Assembly: GCF_009796285.1 (NCBI RefSeq)
Contig: NZ_CP047020.1
Coordinates: 2,356,001 to 2,420,000 of the forward strand
Direction: 5' to 3'
Origin: Streptomyces broussonetiae
GTDB lineage: Bacteria; Actinomycetota; Actinomycetes; Streptomycetales; Streptomycetaceae
DNA length: 64,000 bases
Below are positions 9,513 through 18,940 of this stretch, one piece after another. Position 1 is the stretch's first letter. Each line of letters starts with the position of its first letter. The position numbers and the translations under genes are program-made. The notes below the pieces were generated by a model. It worked only from the letters and a program-made list of their open reading frames with translations, did no database searches and had not been told where the DNA came from.

Positions 9513-11093
9513 TCAGCTCTTGCTCAGTTCCCAGAACCGGAACACCGTGGAGGCGTCCAGGCAGTACTCCAGGCCGTAGACGCCGTCGCGGGCGACCGCG
9601 TACTGCTTGGCCTGCCACACGGGCAGGACGGGAAGTTCGGCGGCGACGATGTCCTGCAGCTTGCCGAAGTCCTTGTCGGTGGCGCCGCGGTCGCTCTGCG
9701 CGGCCGTGTCGGGGATGAGCGAGCCGGTGATGGTCGGGTTGCTGTAGTTGTTGTCCAGCACGTTGCCCTTGCCGAAGAACGGCGCCGTGAAGTTGTCGGC
9801 GTCCGGGTAGTCCGGCACCCAGCCCTTGACGTAGACGCCGTACTTGCCGGCGGCGATGTCCTTCTCGTACTGGTCGAAGGCGACCGACTTGACGTCGGCG
9901 TCGAACAGGCCGCTGGCGTTGAGCTGTCCGGCGATGGCCTTCAGCTCCTCGTCGGTGGCGGGGCCGTAACGCGACGGCGTGGACCACAGGGTGAGCTTCA
10001 CCTTGCCGCTGACGCCGTCGGCGTGCAGCGCGGCGGCGGCCTTGGCCTGGGACGGGCGGGCGCCGTAGGTGTCGAAGAAGGCCGTGTTGTGGCCGACGAT
10101 GCCCGCCGGAATGATCGAGTACAGCGGGGTCGCGGTGCCCTGGTAGACGTTCTTGATCAGGGCGTCGCGGTCGAGGAGGTAGGCCATGGCCTTGCGGACG
10201 CCGAGCTTTCCGGCGACCGGGTCCTTCATGTTGAAGACCAGGTGCTGGACCTCGGCGCTGCTGCCCTCGACGACGGCCACGCCGTTGCTGTCGCCCTGCT
10301 GGTCGAGACCGGCGATGTCGGACGCGGACAGGCCTCGGTAGGCGAGGTCGATCTTGCCGTCGAGGAGGGCCTTCTTCAGGGCGGCGCGGTCGCCGTGGAA
10401 GAACTTGAGCGTGACGCCGGAGTTCTTGACCTTGGCGGTGCCCGTGTAGTTGCCGTTGACCGAGAAGACGGCCTTGTCCTTGTCGAAGGAGTCCAGCTTG
10501 TACGGGCCGGAGCCGACGGCCTTGCCGTCCTTGCGCAGGCCGTTCGCGTCGTACTGGCTGTGGTCCACGATGGAGCCGGCGCCGGAGGCGAGCTTGCTGG
10601 GGAACGTGGCGTCGGGAACCTTCAGACGGAAGACCACGGTCCTGGCGTTCGGTGTGTCGACCGAGCCGAGCATCGGGAACATGATCGCGGGCCCCGAAGC
10701 GTCGTTGATCCTGAGCATGCGGTCGAAGGAGAACTTGACGTCCTCGGAGGTGAGAGCGTCACCGTTGCTGAACTTCAGGCCGTCCTTGAGGTCGCACTGG
10801 TAGACCATGGCGCGGCTGTCGGTGAACGTGCACTGCTTGGCCAGTTCGGGCTGGGGCTCGGTGCCTCCCTTGGGGAAGCTGAGCAGCGACTGGAAGACGT
10901 TGTCGAACAACAGCCAGGAGCCGGGGTCGTAGCCGGACGCCGGGTCCGTGGCGAGGACGTCGTCCGACATCCCCATCACCACGGGCGAGCCGGTACCTCC
11001 GGAATCACCGGTCCCCGAACCGCAGCCGGTCAACAGGCCGGAGGCCAGCCCCGCCACGATGGGCAGGACCGGCCACTGGTTGCGCATGTTCAC
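9513..11093 (-). CDS. ABC transporter solute-binding lipoprotein, family 5
   Basis: This is an extracellular binding protein of the oligopeptide/dipeptide type (SBP_bac_5), anchored outside the membrane to deliver a solute to an ABC importer. The N-terminus has a hydrophobic signal ending in the lipobox LLTGC, then a Gly/Ser linker. Internal family blocks include FSNGDALTSEDVKFSFDR and a C-terminal GWVPDYPDADNF. Length (526 aa) is normal. The GTG at 11093 follows a GAAGG site at eight nt; the ATG two codons later is possible. The next gene upstream is a paralog of the same family. No permease or ATPase genes are present nearby, so the importer is encoded elsewhere or shared. Confidence 0.87.
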   Translation of the reverse strand: MNMRNQWPVLPIVAGLASGLLTGCGSGTGDSGGTGSPVVMGMSDDVLATDPASGYDPGSWLLFDNVFQSLLSFPKGGTEPQPELAKQCTFTDSRAMVYQCDLKDGLKFSNGDALTSEDVKFSFDRMLRINDASGPAIMFPMLGSVDTPNARTVVFRLKVPDATFPSKLASGAGSIVDHSQYDANGLRKDGKAVGSGPYKLDSFDKDKAVFSVNGNYTGTAKVKNSGVTLKFFHGDRAALKKALLDGKIDLAYRGLSASDIAGLDQQGDSNGVAVVEGSSAEVQHLVFNMKDPVAGKLGVRKAMAYLLDRDALIKNVYQGTATPLYSIIPAGIVGHNTAFFDTYGARPSQAKAAAALHADGVSGKVKLTLWSTPSRYGPATDEELKAIAGQLNASGLFDADVKSVAFDQYEKDIAAGKYGVYVKGWVPDYPDADNFTAPFFGKGNVLDNNYSNPTITGSLIPDTAAQSDRGATDKDFGKLQDIVAAELPVLPVWQAKQYAVARDGVYGLEYCLDASTVFRFWELSKS

Positions 11094-11185
11094 TGCATGT
11101 GCCTTCGTCGTCGGTTCCGTCACCCGGGGCCAGCGTCCTGGCCCCGGGCCCGGGGCGCCGTCCTGGCCCCGGATGAGGAGAGCCG

Positions 11186-12790
11186 TCAGCCGCTCACACC
11201 ACGGCCGAGCTCCCACAGCTGAAGTGTCGAGGAGGAGTTGAGGGCGTATGCCGTGCCCGTGATGTCGCCCCGTGCGGCCACGTACTGCTTGCCCTGCCAC
11301 AGCGGCAGGATCGGGACGTCCTCGGCGACCTGGTCCTGGATCTCGGTCAGGCTCTTGGAGGCGGCGAGCCGGTCCGCCTCGCGGCGGGACTCCGGGATCA
11401 GCGTGCGCTGGATCGTGGTGTTGGAGTACGGCGAGCCGAGGAAGTTGTCCTTGTCCAGGAAGGGCGCGAGGAAGTTGTCGGCGTCCGGGAAGTCGGGGAA
11501 CCAGCCCATGCCGTAGACGTCGTACCGGCCCTTCTGCTCGGCGGGCCGGAACTCGGTCCAGGGGTGGCCCTGGACGGAGACGTCGAACAGGCCACTGTTG
11601 TTGAGCTGCTTCTGCAGGTCCTCGAACTCCTGCTTCGTGGCCGCGCCGTAGTGGTCGGTGGTGTAGTGCAGGGTCATCTTGACCGGGGTGGTGATACCGG
11701 CCTTGGTGAGCAGGTCCTTGGCCTTGGCGGCGCTGGGGTTGCCGTACTTGTTGAAGAACGAGTTGGAGTGGCCGGTGATGGTGGCCGGGACGAGCGAGTA
11801 CAGCGGCTCGGCCTGGGTGCCGTAGACCTTGTTGACCAGTTCGCCGCGGTCGATGAGCTGGGCCATGGCCTGGCGCACGGCCTTGGACTTCACGCTGGGC
11901 GCATTGGTGTTGAAGGCCAGGTAGCGGATCTCGAGGCCCGGCATGTCGACGAGGTCGACCTTGCTGTCGCTGCCGGCGTCCAGCTTCTGGATCTGCGCGG
12001 GCGTCATGGTGCGGGTCATGACGTCGATGTCGCCCTTGTCGATCGCCGCGCCCATGGCGTCGGCGGAGTCGAAGGAGCGGATCACGACCTTGCTGTTGTT
12101 CACCGTCACGCTGCCCTTGTAGGAAGGGTTCTTGGTGAAGGTGGCGCTGACGATCGAGTTGTTCTTGACGTCGGCCTGGAAGGTGTAGGGGCCGGAGCCG
12201 TCCACCGAGAAGCCGTCGCGCAGCTTGCCCTTCTCGTAGTCCTTGGGCTCGACGATGCCCGCGACCGGGGTGGACAGCTTGTACGGGAAGGTGGCGTCGG
12301 CCGTCTTGAGGTGGAAGACGACCTCACGGTCGCCCTGCGTCTCGACCGTGTCGATGGTGTTGAGCAGCGAGGAGACACCGCTGTCCGACTTGATGCGCAG
12401 GACGCGCTCGATGGAGTACTTGACGTCCTCGGCGGTCACCGGGTCACCGTTCGCGAACTTCAGGCCGTCCCGCAGCTTGCAGGCGTAGCGCTCGCTGCCG
12501 CTGTCGGTGAAACCGCAGCTCTCGGCGGCGTCCGGAACGGGGTCGCCCTCGCCCTTGGGCTGGGCCATCAGCGTCTGCTGGGTCTGGCGCAGGATGTTCC
12601 AGGTGCCGACGTCGTAGGCATAGGCCGGGTCGAGGGGTGCCGGGGCGTCCTTGGTGGCCGTGAACTGGTCCGTGGTGCCGACAACGATGGCGTCACCGCT
12701 CTTGCCCCCGCTGCCGGATCCGCCGCACGCGGCCAGAACCGGCGTGAGCAGGCCGACGACCGCCGGCAGCACCAAAGTCTTGCGGTTCAT
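11186..12790 (-). CDS. ABC transporter solute-binding lipoprotein, family 5 (second copy)
   Basis: A second SBP_bac_5 lipoprotein of 534 residues with lipobox VLAAC followed by a Gly/Ser linker (GGSGSGG). It shares the ordered family blocks with its downstream neighbour: FANGDPVTAEDVKYSIERVLRI near residue 110 and GWFPDFPDADNFLAPF near 430, so the two are tandem paralogs rather than recent copies. The ATG at 12790 has a GGAGA site about ten nt upstream. The two genes are 92 nt apart and probably form one unit. The ligand cannot be read from sequence; peptides are the usual guess for this family. Confidence 0.87.
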   Translation of the reverse strand: MNRKTLVLPAVVGLLTPVLAACGGSGSGGKSGDAIVVGTTDQFTATKDAPAPLDPAYAYDVGTWNILRQTQQTLMAQPKGEGDPVPDAAESCGFTDSGSERYACKLRDGLKFANGDPVTAEDVKYSIERVLRIKSDSGVSSLLNTIDTVETQGDREVVFHLKTADATFPYKLSTPVAGIVEPKDYEKGKLRDGFSVDGSGPYTFQADVKNNSIVSATFTKNPSYKGSVTVNNSKVVIRSFDSADAMGAAIDKGDIDVMTRTMTPAQIQKLDAGSDSKVDLVDMPGLEIRYLAFNTNAPSVKSKAVRQAMAQLIDRGELVNKVYGTQAEPLYSLVPATITGHSNSFFNKYGNPSAAKAKDLLTKAGITTPVKMTLHYTTDHYGAATKQEFEDLQKQLNNSGLFDVSVQGHPWTEFRPAEQKGRYDVYGMGWFPDFPDADNFLAPFLDKDNFLGSPYSNTTIQRTLIPESRREADRLAASKSLTEIQDQVAEDVPILPLWQGKQYVAARGDITGTAYALNSSSTLQLWELGRGVSG

Positions 12791-13245
12791 GCGGGAGTTT
12801 CTCCAGAGCAGTTCGGTCCGTGTATCCGACATGCAGGGGTGATGCGGCGGAACACGGGTGATACGGCGATGTTCTCGCGATGAGATTAGTCCGCGCTCGC
12901 AGCCGGGCTCACGGCCGCGGGAGTTGACCCGTCATCACGCAGTGGAACCGGCTGCGGACACACCGAAAAACCGACAGCGACAGGATTAGTGCAGCCTCCC
13001 CCCAATCGGGACACAAGGATCCGCCGATCCCCGCCGAACCGGGCCAGCCAGCACACTCGAGCCGTAATGTCGAGACCTCCAGGGGTGGGGAACGTCACAT
13101 CCCCAACTGTGCGGGCAGTCAGCAGAATTCAGCCGCGCGGCTTGGCGCGAATTCCACTCGCGTGGACTTCCCCGGAAATTTGTCCAGTGCGGTCAATGGA
13201 CTTTGCGGGCCGGCGAACGGCGGACTTTATACGCTGGGTGAACGG
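12791..13245. other. 455-bp intergenic region
   Basis: It lies upstream of the solute-binding-protein pair and downstream of the HAD gene, all on the minus strand, so it should hold the promoter of the pair and the HAD terminator. It is richer in A/T than its surroundings near 12960-13230. I found no strong hairpin, conserved ORF or clear promoter hexamers. Confidence 0.4.
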
Positions 13246-13947
13246 CTAGCGCATTTCCGTCATCAGGCCGCGCAGAAATGCCAGGTCGACCTCTTCCAGG
13301 GAGGTCACGACGGTGCGCCCCTCGGCGGGCGCGATGGGCGCGACGGAGGGTACGGCGACCACCCGGCAGCCCGCGGCCTCTGCGGCGGCGACCCCGGTCG
13401 AGGTGTCCTCGACGACGGCGCAGCGGGCCGGTGCCGCACCCAGCCCCGCCGCGGCGAGCAGATAGGGGTCCGGGAAGGGCTTGGTGCGTGAGACCTCGTC
13501 GCCCGCGACGGACAGGGCGAAGTGGTGCGGGCCGAGCACGGTCAGCACACGGTCGATGATGCGCCGGTGGGAGGCCGAGACCAGCGCCGTGGGAACGGCC
13601 TGCTCGTGCAGCTCGGCGAGCAGGCGGGCGGCGCCCGGCATCAGCGGCAGGGTGCGGCCGATGCGGTCCTCGAAGCCCTCGTTGAGCAGGACGGTCAGCT
13701 CGGCGAGAGTGATGTCGGCGCCGGTGGCCTCGATGAGGAAGCCGGCACTGCGGGTCATCGGGCCGCCGACCACGACATGGCGCCAGGAATCGTCCAGGGG
13801 GTGGCCGAGGGCGGCGAAGACCTCGACCTCGACGTCCCACCAGAACCCCTCGGTGTCCACGAGGGTGCCATCCATGTCGAGGAGCACCGCCTGCAACGTC
13901 GAGCCTTCGGCCGTACGGGTTCCGAGCGCGGGGACCGTGCTGGTCAT
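13246..13947 (-). CDS. HAD-superfamily sugar-phosphatase-like hydrolase
   Basis: A 233-residue cytosolic phosphatase of the beta-phosphoglucomutase-like HAD subfamily. Motif I is LLDMDGTLVDTEG near residue 20 (two catalytic Asp), motif II is the Ser of TALVSASH near 117, motif III Lys is in SRTKPFPDPY, and motif IV is CAVVEDTSTGV near 180. The substrate is not predictable; small phosphosugars are typical. The ATG at 13947 has GGAGG seven nt upstream. It is separated from metH by a hairpin, so probably has its own promoter or depends on read-through. Confidence 0.88.
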   Translation of the reverse strand: MTSTVPALGTRTAEGSTLQAVLLDMDGTLVDTEGFWWDVEVEVFAALGHPLDDSWRHVVVGGPMTRSAGFLIEATGADITLAELTVLLNEGFEDRIGRTLPLMPGAARLLAELHEQAVPTALVSASHRRIIDRVLTVLGPHHFALSVAGDEVSRTKPFPDPYLLAAAGLGAAPARCAVVEDTSTGVAAAEAAGCRVVAVPSVAPIAPAEGRTVVTSLEEVDLAFLRGLMTEMR

Positions 13948-13970
13948 CCACGCACCTCCTTGCGGGACGA

Positions 13971-14002
13971 GCAGGCCGGTTCCCGCGCGGGAACCGGCCT
14001 GC
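13971..14002 (-). terminator. terminator hairpin after metH
   Basis: Perfect 14-bp stem (13971-13984 with 13989-14002) and GCGC loop, between the metH stop and the HAD start. No T run follows on the minus strand. Confidence 0.65.
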
Positions 14003-14098
14003 AATGGGCCGACAAGTGTACGTCTCCGGTGCGCGGAGCGCCTCGTTTACCACTCGAGGCCGGGGGACCCCTGGAAACTCCTGCGCAGGCCGGAGGGC

Positions 14099-17000
14099 TC
14101 AGCGGGCGTTGAAGTACTTCGCCTCCGGGTGGTGGATCACGATGGCGTCGGTGGACTGCTCGGGGTGCAGCTGGAACTCCTCGGACAGCTGCACGCCGAT
14201 CCGCTCGGGCCGCAGCAGCTCGGCGATCTTGGCGCGGTCCTCCAGGTTGGGGCAGGCGCCGTAGCCGAGGGAGAAACGGGCGCCACGGTACTTCAGGGCG
14301 AACATGTCCTCCATGTCGGCCGGGTCCTCCCCCGCGAAGCCGAGTTCGCTGCGGACGCGGGCGTGCCAGTACTCGGCGAGTGCCTCCGCCAGCTGCACGG
14401 ACAGGCCGTGCAGTTCGAGGTAGTCACGGTAGGAGTTGGCCTCGAACAGCCTGGCCGTCTCCTCGCCGATGCGGGAGCCGACGGTGACGACCTGCAGGCC
14501 GACCACGTCGGTCTCGCCGGACTCCTCCGGGCGGAAGAAGTCGGCCAGGCACAGCCGCCGGCCGCGGCGCTGGCGCGGGAAGGTGAACCGGGTGCGCTCG
14601 TTGCCCTGCTCGTCCAGGATGATCAGGTCGTCGTCCTTGGAGACACAGGGGAAGTAGCCGTGGACGACGGCCGCTTCCAGCAGGTTCTCCGTCTGCAGCC
14701 GGTCCAGCAGCCCCCGCAGCCGCGGCCGGCCCTCGCTCTCGACCAGTTCCTCGTACGACGGCCCCTCGCCGGTGCGGGCCTGCTTGAGCCCCCACTGGCC
14801 CTTGAACAGGGCGCCCTCGTCCAGCCAGCTCGCGTACTCCCTGAGCTGGATGCCCTTCACCACCCGGGTGCCCCAGAACGGCGGAGCGGGCACCGGGTTG
14901 TCGACGGCGACGTCGGAGCGGACATGGCCCTCCTCGGGCCGCTCCTCGACCTCGACGGCGGCGCTCTGCCGCACCCGGCGCTGCTTGAGTTCGGGCAGCT
15001 TCGCTCCGGGCACCCCGCGCTTGACGCCGATGAGGGCGTCCATCAGGCGCAGGCCCTCGAAGGCGTCACGGGCGTAGCGGACCTCGCCCTCGTACAGTTC
15101 GTGCAGGTCCTGCTCGACATAGGCGCGGGTCAGGGCGGCACCGCCCAGGATGACCGGGAACCGGGCCGCAAGCCCGCGCTGGTTCAGCTCCTCCAGGTTC
15201 TCCTTCATGATCACCGTGGACTTGACCAGCAGGCCGGACATGCCGATCACATCGGCGTCGTGCTCGTCGGCAGCCTCCAGGATCGCCGAGACGGGCTGCT
15301 TGATACCGAGGTTGACGACGTTGTAGCCGTTGTTGGACAGGATGATGTCGACGAGGTTCTTACCGATGTCGTGCACGTCACCGCGCACGGTCGCCAGCAC
15401 GATCGTGCCCTTGCCCTCGGTGTCCGACTTCTCCATGTGCGGCTCGAGGTGCGCGACGGCCGCCTTCATCACCTCGGCGGACTGCAGGACGAACGGCAGC
15501 TGCATCTGACCGGAGCCGAACAGCTCACCGACCACCTTCATACCGTCCAGCAACGTCTCGTTGACGATGTCGAGGGCCGGACGCTCCCGCAGGGCCTCGT
15601 CCAGATCCTGCTCGAGCCCGTTGCGCTCCCCGTCGACGATCCGCCGCTTGAGCCGCTCCTCCAACGGCAGCGCCGCCAGCTCCTCGGCCCTGCCCGCCTT
15701 CAGCGACTTCGCCGTGGCCCCCTCGAACAGCTGCATGAGCTTCTGCAGCGGGTCATAGCCCTCACGCCGCCGGTCATGGACCAGGTCCAGGGCGGTCTGT
15801 ACCTCCTCCTCGCTGAACCGGGCGATCGGCAGGATCTTCGACGCGTGCACGATCGCCGAGTCCAGACCCGCCTTGACGCACTCGTCGAGAAAGACCGAGT
15901 TCAGCAGGATCCGCGCGGCCGGGTTGAGACCGAAGGAGATGTTCGACAGCCCCAACGTGGTCTGCACGTCCGGGTGACGGCGCTTGAGCTCCCGGATCGC
16001 CTCGATGGTCGCGACACCGTCCCCACGCGACTCCTCCTGACCCGTGCAGATCGTGAAGGTCAGCGTGTCGATGAGAATGTCCGACTCGCGGATGCCCCAG
16101 TTCCCCGTCAGATCGGCGATCAACCGCTCCGCGATCTCCACCTTCTTCTGCGGCGTACGGGCCTGGCCCTCCTCGTCGATCGTCAGCGCGATCAACGCCG
16201 CACCATGCTCCTGCGCCAGCCTCGTGACCCGCGCGAAACGAGACTCCGGGCCGTCACCGTCCTCGTAGTTCACCGAGTTGATCACCGCACGGCCGCCCAG
16301 CTTCTCCAGCCCGGCCCGGATCACCTCGACCTCGGTGGAGTCCAGCACCACCGGCAACGTGGACGCGGTCGCAAAACGGCCCGCCAGCTCCTCCATGTCG
16401 GCCACACCGTCACGCCCGACATAGTCCACACACAGATCCAGCATGTGCGCGCCCTCACGGATCTGCTCCCGCGCCAGCTCCACACAGTCGTCCCAGCGGC
16501 CCTCCAGCATGGCCTCACGGAACTTCTTCGACCCATTGGCGTTCGTCCGCTCACCGATCGCCAGATACGAGGTGTCCTGCCGGAACGGCACCGACTGGTA
16601 AAGGGAAGCAGCCCCCGGCTCCGGACGCGGCTCCCGCACCGGCGGAACGACACCACGCACCCGCTCGACCACCTGACGCAGATGCTCCGGCGTCGTACCA
16701 CAGCAGCCACCCACGAGCGAGAGGCCGTAGTCCCGGACGAAGTTCTCCTGGGCCTCGGCCAGCCCCTCGGGGCCGAGCGGGAAGTGCGCGCCGTCCTTGG
16801 TCAGGACGGGCAGGCCGGCGTTCGGCATGCACAGCAGCGGGATACGCGAGTGCCGGGCAAGATGACGCAGGTGTTCACTCATCTCGGCCGGGCCGGTGGA
16901 GCAGTTCAGGCCGATCATGTCGATGCCCAGCGGCTCCAGGGCGGTCAGCGCCGCACCGATCTCCGAGCCCAGCAGCATGGTGCCGGTGGTCTCGAAGGCC

Positions 17001-17614
17001 ATGGACACCAGCAGCGGCACCTCGATGCCGAGGCGCTCCATGGCGCGCCGGGCGCCGAGGACGGAGGCCTTGGTCTGGAGGAGGTCCTGGGTGGTCTCCA
17101 CGATCAGGGCGTCGGCACCGCCCGTCAGCAGCCCCTCCGCGTTGGCCTGGAAGCCGTCCCGGAGGGTGGTGTAGTCGATGTGCCCGAGGGTGGGCAGCTT
17201 GGTGCCGGGGCCGATGGAACCGAGGACCCAGCGCCGGCGGCCGTCCCCGGCGGAGAACTCGTCGGCGGTCTCGCGAGCGATGCGGGCGCCGGCCTCGGAC
17301 AGCTCGTACACCCGATCGGCGATGTCGTACTCCGCCATCGCCGCGTGGTTGGCCCCGAAGGTGTTCGTCTCGACGCAGTCGACCCCGACCGCGAAGTACG
17401 CCTCGTGCACCGAACGCACGATGTCGGGACGGGTCAGATTGAGGATCTCGTTGCAGCCCTCGAGCTGCTGGAAGTCCTCCAGGGTCGGGTCCTGGGCCTG
17501 GAGCATGGTGCCCATGGCTCCGTCGGCGACCACCACACGGCTGGCGAGCGCCTCTCGGAGCGCGGACACACGGGTCCGGCTGTCGGCGGAAGGGGACGGT
17601 GGCAACGAGGCCAT
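14099..17614 (-). CDS. metH: cobalamin-dependent methionine synthase
   Basis: MetH transfers a methyl group from 5-methyltetrahydrofolate to homocysteine through bound methylcobalamin. All modules are visible in the 1171-residue product: homocysteine-binding domain with Zn cysteines (LNCSTGP and GGCCGTTP near 300), folate-binding domain (about 350-620), cobalamin cap and Rossmann domain with the lower axial ligand motif DVHDIG near 746, and the C-terminal SAM-binding activation domain (about 900-1171) with RGARFSLGYGACPNL. Length is slightly below the E. coli enzyme, as usual in Streptomyces. It is transcribed divergently from gylR. I looked for a cobalamin or SAM riboswitch in its leader and did not find the conserved boxes. 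Confidence 0.97.
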   Translation of the reverse strand: MASLPPSPSADSRTRVSALREALASRVVVADGAMGTMLQAQDPTLEDFQQLEGCNEILNLTRPDIVRSVHEAYFAVGVDCVETNTFGANHAAMAEYDIADRVYELSEAGARIARETADEFSAGDGRRRWVLGSIGPGTKLPTLGHIDYTTLRDGFQANAEGLLTGGADALIVETTQDLLQTKASVLGARRAMERLGIEVPLLVSMAFETTGTMLLGSEIGAALTALEPLGIDMIGLNCSTGPAEMSEHLRHLARHSRIPLLCMPNAGLPVLTKDGAHFPLGPEGLAEAQENFVRDYGLSLVGGCCGTTPEHLRQVVERVRGVVPPVREPRPEPGAASLYQSVPFRQDTSYLAIGERTNANGSKKFREAMLEGRWDDCVELAREQIREGAHMLDLCVDYVGRDGVADMEELAGRFATASTLPVVLDSTEVEVIRAGLEKLGGRAVINSVNYEDGDGPESRFARVTRLAQEHGAALIALTIDEEGQARTPQKKVEIAERLIADLTGNWGIRESDILIDTLTFTICTGQEESRGDGVATIEAIRELKRRHPDVQTTLGLSNISFGLNPAARILLNSVFLDECVKAGLDSAIVHASKILPIARFSEEEVQTALDLVHDRRREGYDPLQKLMQLFEGATAKSLKAGRAEELAALPLEERLKRRIVDGERNGLEQDLDEALRERPALDIVNETLLDGMKVVGELFGSGQMQLPFVLQSAEVMKAAVAHLEPHMEKSDTEGKGTIVLATVRGDVHDIGKNLVDIILSNNGYNVVNLGIKQPVSAILEAADEHDADVIGMSGLLVKSTVIMKENLEELNQRGLAARFPVILGGAALTRAYVEQDLHELYEGEVRYARDAFEGLRLMDALIGVKRGVPGAKLPELKQRRVRQSAAVEVEERPEEGHVRSDVAVDNPVPAPPFWGTRVVKGIQLREYASWLDEGALFKGQWGLKQARTGEGPSYEELVESEGRPRLRGLLDRLQTENLLEAAVVHGYFPCVSKDDDLIILDEQGNERTRFTFPRQRRGRRLCLADFFRPEESGETDVVGLQVVTVGSRIGEETARLFEANSYRDYLELHGLSVQLAEALAEYWHARVRSELGFAGEDPADMEDMFALKYRGARFSLGYGACPNLEDRAKIAELLRPERIGVQLSEEFQLHPEQSTDAIVIHHPEAKYFNAR

Positions 17615-17947
17615 GAAGGGGCTCCCTAGATGCGACGGCTGTCGGCTATGCGGCTTCTCCCTGACGGGCGGAGATGCCGCACGGCGTCAGGGTAACCGGG
17701 AGTCGGCTTGGATGGGCACCGGCGTCCACGAGGCGGACGAGGGTGGCCCCCGCGCCACACCCGGGCCACGTGTGATGTAACAGGTGTCGACCGACCATTA
17801 GCGAGAGGTCGGCATGGACCGGTAGTGTTCGACATTGCCGAACGCTGGATTGGCTCGTCTCAGGACGGCGCACGACGACAGTCGGCACCAAGAGACGACG
17901 CGCCCCGCGTTCGACGGCAGCCACAAGGGGACGGAGGCAGGACGGCG
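17615..17947. other. 333-bp divergent metH-gylR intergenic region
   Basis: It contains the promoter areas of metH (minus) and gylR (plus). The gylR side shows TAGTGT at 17823-17828, a -10 candidate, overlapped by the operator candidate at 17825-17844. The metH side has no recognisable riboswitch or clear hexamers. Confidence 0.5.
17825..17844. promoter_or_regulatory. candidate GylR operator A (gylR promoter)
   Basis: GTGTTCGACATTGCCGAACG contains a GTTCG/CGAAC inverted repeat and overlaps the putative gylR -10 TAGTGT. The same 20-mer recurs in reverse orientation ahead of glpF (18921-18940) with 18 of 20 bases identical, which fits one repressor acting on both promoters. Confidence 0.6.
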
Positions 17948-18712
17948 ATGGCACGGAACATCCAGTCGCTCGAACGGGCGGCCGCGATGCTGCGGCTGCT
18001 CGCGGGCGGCGAGCGGAGACTGGGCCTGTCGGACATCGCCTCGTCACTGGGCCTCGCCAAGGGCACCGCCCACGGCATCTTGCGCACCCTCCAGCAGGAG
18101 GGGTTCGTGGAACAGGACGAGGCCTCCGGGCGGTATCAGCTGGGCGCGGAGCTGCTGCGCCTCGGCACCACCTATCTGGATGTGCACGAGCTGCGGGCGC
18201 GGGCCCTGGTGTGGACCGACGACCTGGCCCGCTCCAGCGGCGAGAGCGTGCACCTGGGGGTCCTGCACCAGCAGGGCGTGCTGATCGTGCACCACGTCTT
18301 CCGGCCGGACGACAGCCGACAGGTGCTGGAGATCGGCGCCATGCAGCCGCTGCACTCCACCGCGCTGGGCAAGGTGCTCTCCGCGTACGACCCGGTGGCG
18401 CACAGCGAGGCGCTCGACACCGAACGCAAGCCCTTCACGGACCGCACGATCTGCGGCCACGACGACTTCGAGCACCTCCTGGACGTCACGCGCGCGCGTG
18501 GGTACGCGGCCGACGTGGAGGAGACCTGGGAGGGCGTGGCGTCCATCGCCGCACCCATCCACGACCGGCGCCGGATGCCCGTGGGCGCCGTCGGCATCAC
18601 CGGCGCCGTGGAGCGCCTGCGCCGGGACGGCGAGCTGCGTCCCGAGCTGATCGCGGCGGTGCGCGACTGCGCCCGCGCGGTCTCCCGGGACCTGGGCGCG
18701 GGACGGTTCTGA
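17948..18712 (+). CDS. gylR: IclR-family glycerol operon repressor GylR
   Basis: GylR represses the glycerol operon and its own gene in Streptomyces until glycerol or glycerol-3-phosphate is present. The 254-residue protein has an N-terminal winged helix (RNIQSLERAAAMLRLL to about residue 65) with recognition helix LAKGTAHGILR, then the IclR effector domain with HSTALGKVLSAY and the C-terminal GAVGITGAVERL block. The ATG at 17948 follows a GGAGG ten nt upstream. It sits directly ahead of glpFKD in the same direction, as known for the gyl locus. Length equals that I recall for the S. coelicolor protein. Confidence 0.95.
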   Translation: MARNIQSLERAAAMLRLLAGGERRLGLSDIASSLGLAKGTAHGILRTLQQEGFVEQDEASGRYQLGAELLRLGTTYLDVHELRARALVWTDDLARSSGESVHLGVLHQQGVLIVHHVFRPDDSRQVLEIGAMQPLHSTALGKVLSAYDPVAHSEALDTERKPFTDRTICGHDDFEHLLDVTRARGYAADVEETWEGVASIAAPIHDRRRMPVGAVGITGAVERLRRDGELRPELIAAVRDCARAVSRDLGAGRF

Positions 18713-18861
18713 GCGCCGGGCGCACTGCTGGGAGTTGACCGGGACGCCGGGCGGCGTTCCGGTTCCCGCCCTACCCTGAAGTGGACATATCGGGCGACAA
18801 CCCGCGCCAGCACCCGTGTCGGTGCGCGATGAGAGATAACCGGAATCGATCAATAACGATC

Positions 18862-18877
18862 CTGTTTTCGATAACAG
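18862..18877. repeat. inverted repeat upstream of the glp promoter
   Basis: CTGTTTTCGATAACAG has 5-bp arms CTGTT/AACAG and ends six nt before the -35 hexamer. It lies in an AT-rich patch and may bind a regulator, perhaps an activator. Confidence 0.4.
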
Positions 18878-18882
18878 AACCC

Positions 18883-18911
18883 TTGACGCGTGCGTAACGC
18901 CGAAGCAGACT
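18883..18911 (+). promoter_or_regulatory. candidate glpFKD promoter
   Basis: TTGACG (18883-18888), 17 nt, then CAGACT (18906-18911), one base off the TAGACT form. The predicted start falls near 18918, immediately ahead of operator candidate B, a classic repressor position. Confidence 0.5.
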
Positions 18912-18920
18912 CCCGTCCAT

Positions 18921-18940
18921 CGGTCGGCATTGTCGAACAC
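18921..18940. promoter_or_regulatory. candidate GylR operator B (glpF promoter)
   Basis: CGGTCGGCATTGTCGAACAC; its reverse complement differs from operator A at only two of 20 positions. It lies just downstream of the predicted transcription start. Confidence 0.6.

Noticed and set aside
13481..17629. Very long open frame antisense to metH
   Set aside because: It mirrors the metH codons. High GC third positions keep opposite frames open; the predicted sequence is low complexity and rich in Arg, Gly, Asp and Leu without family motifs.
17615..17800. Cobalamin or SAM riboswitch in the metH leader
   Set aside because: I looked for the conserved B12 box, GGCAACC-type SAM core and similar elements on the minus strand and found none convincing.
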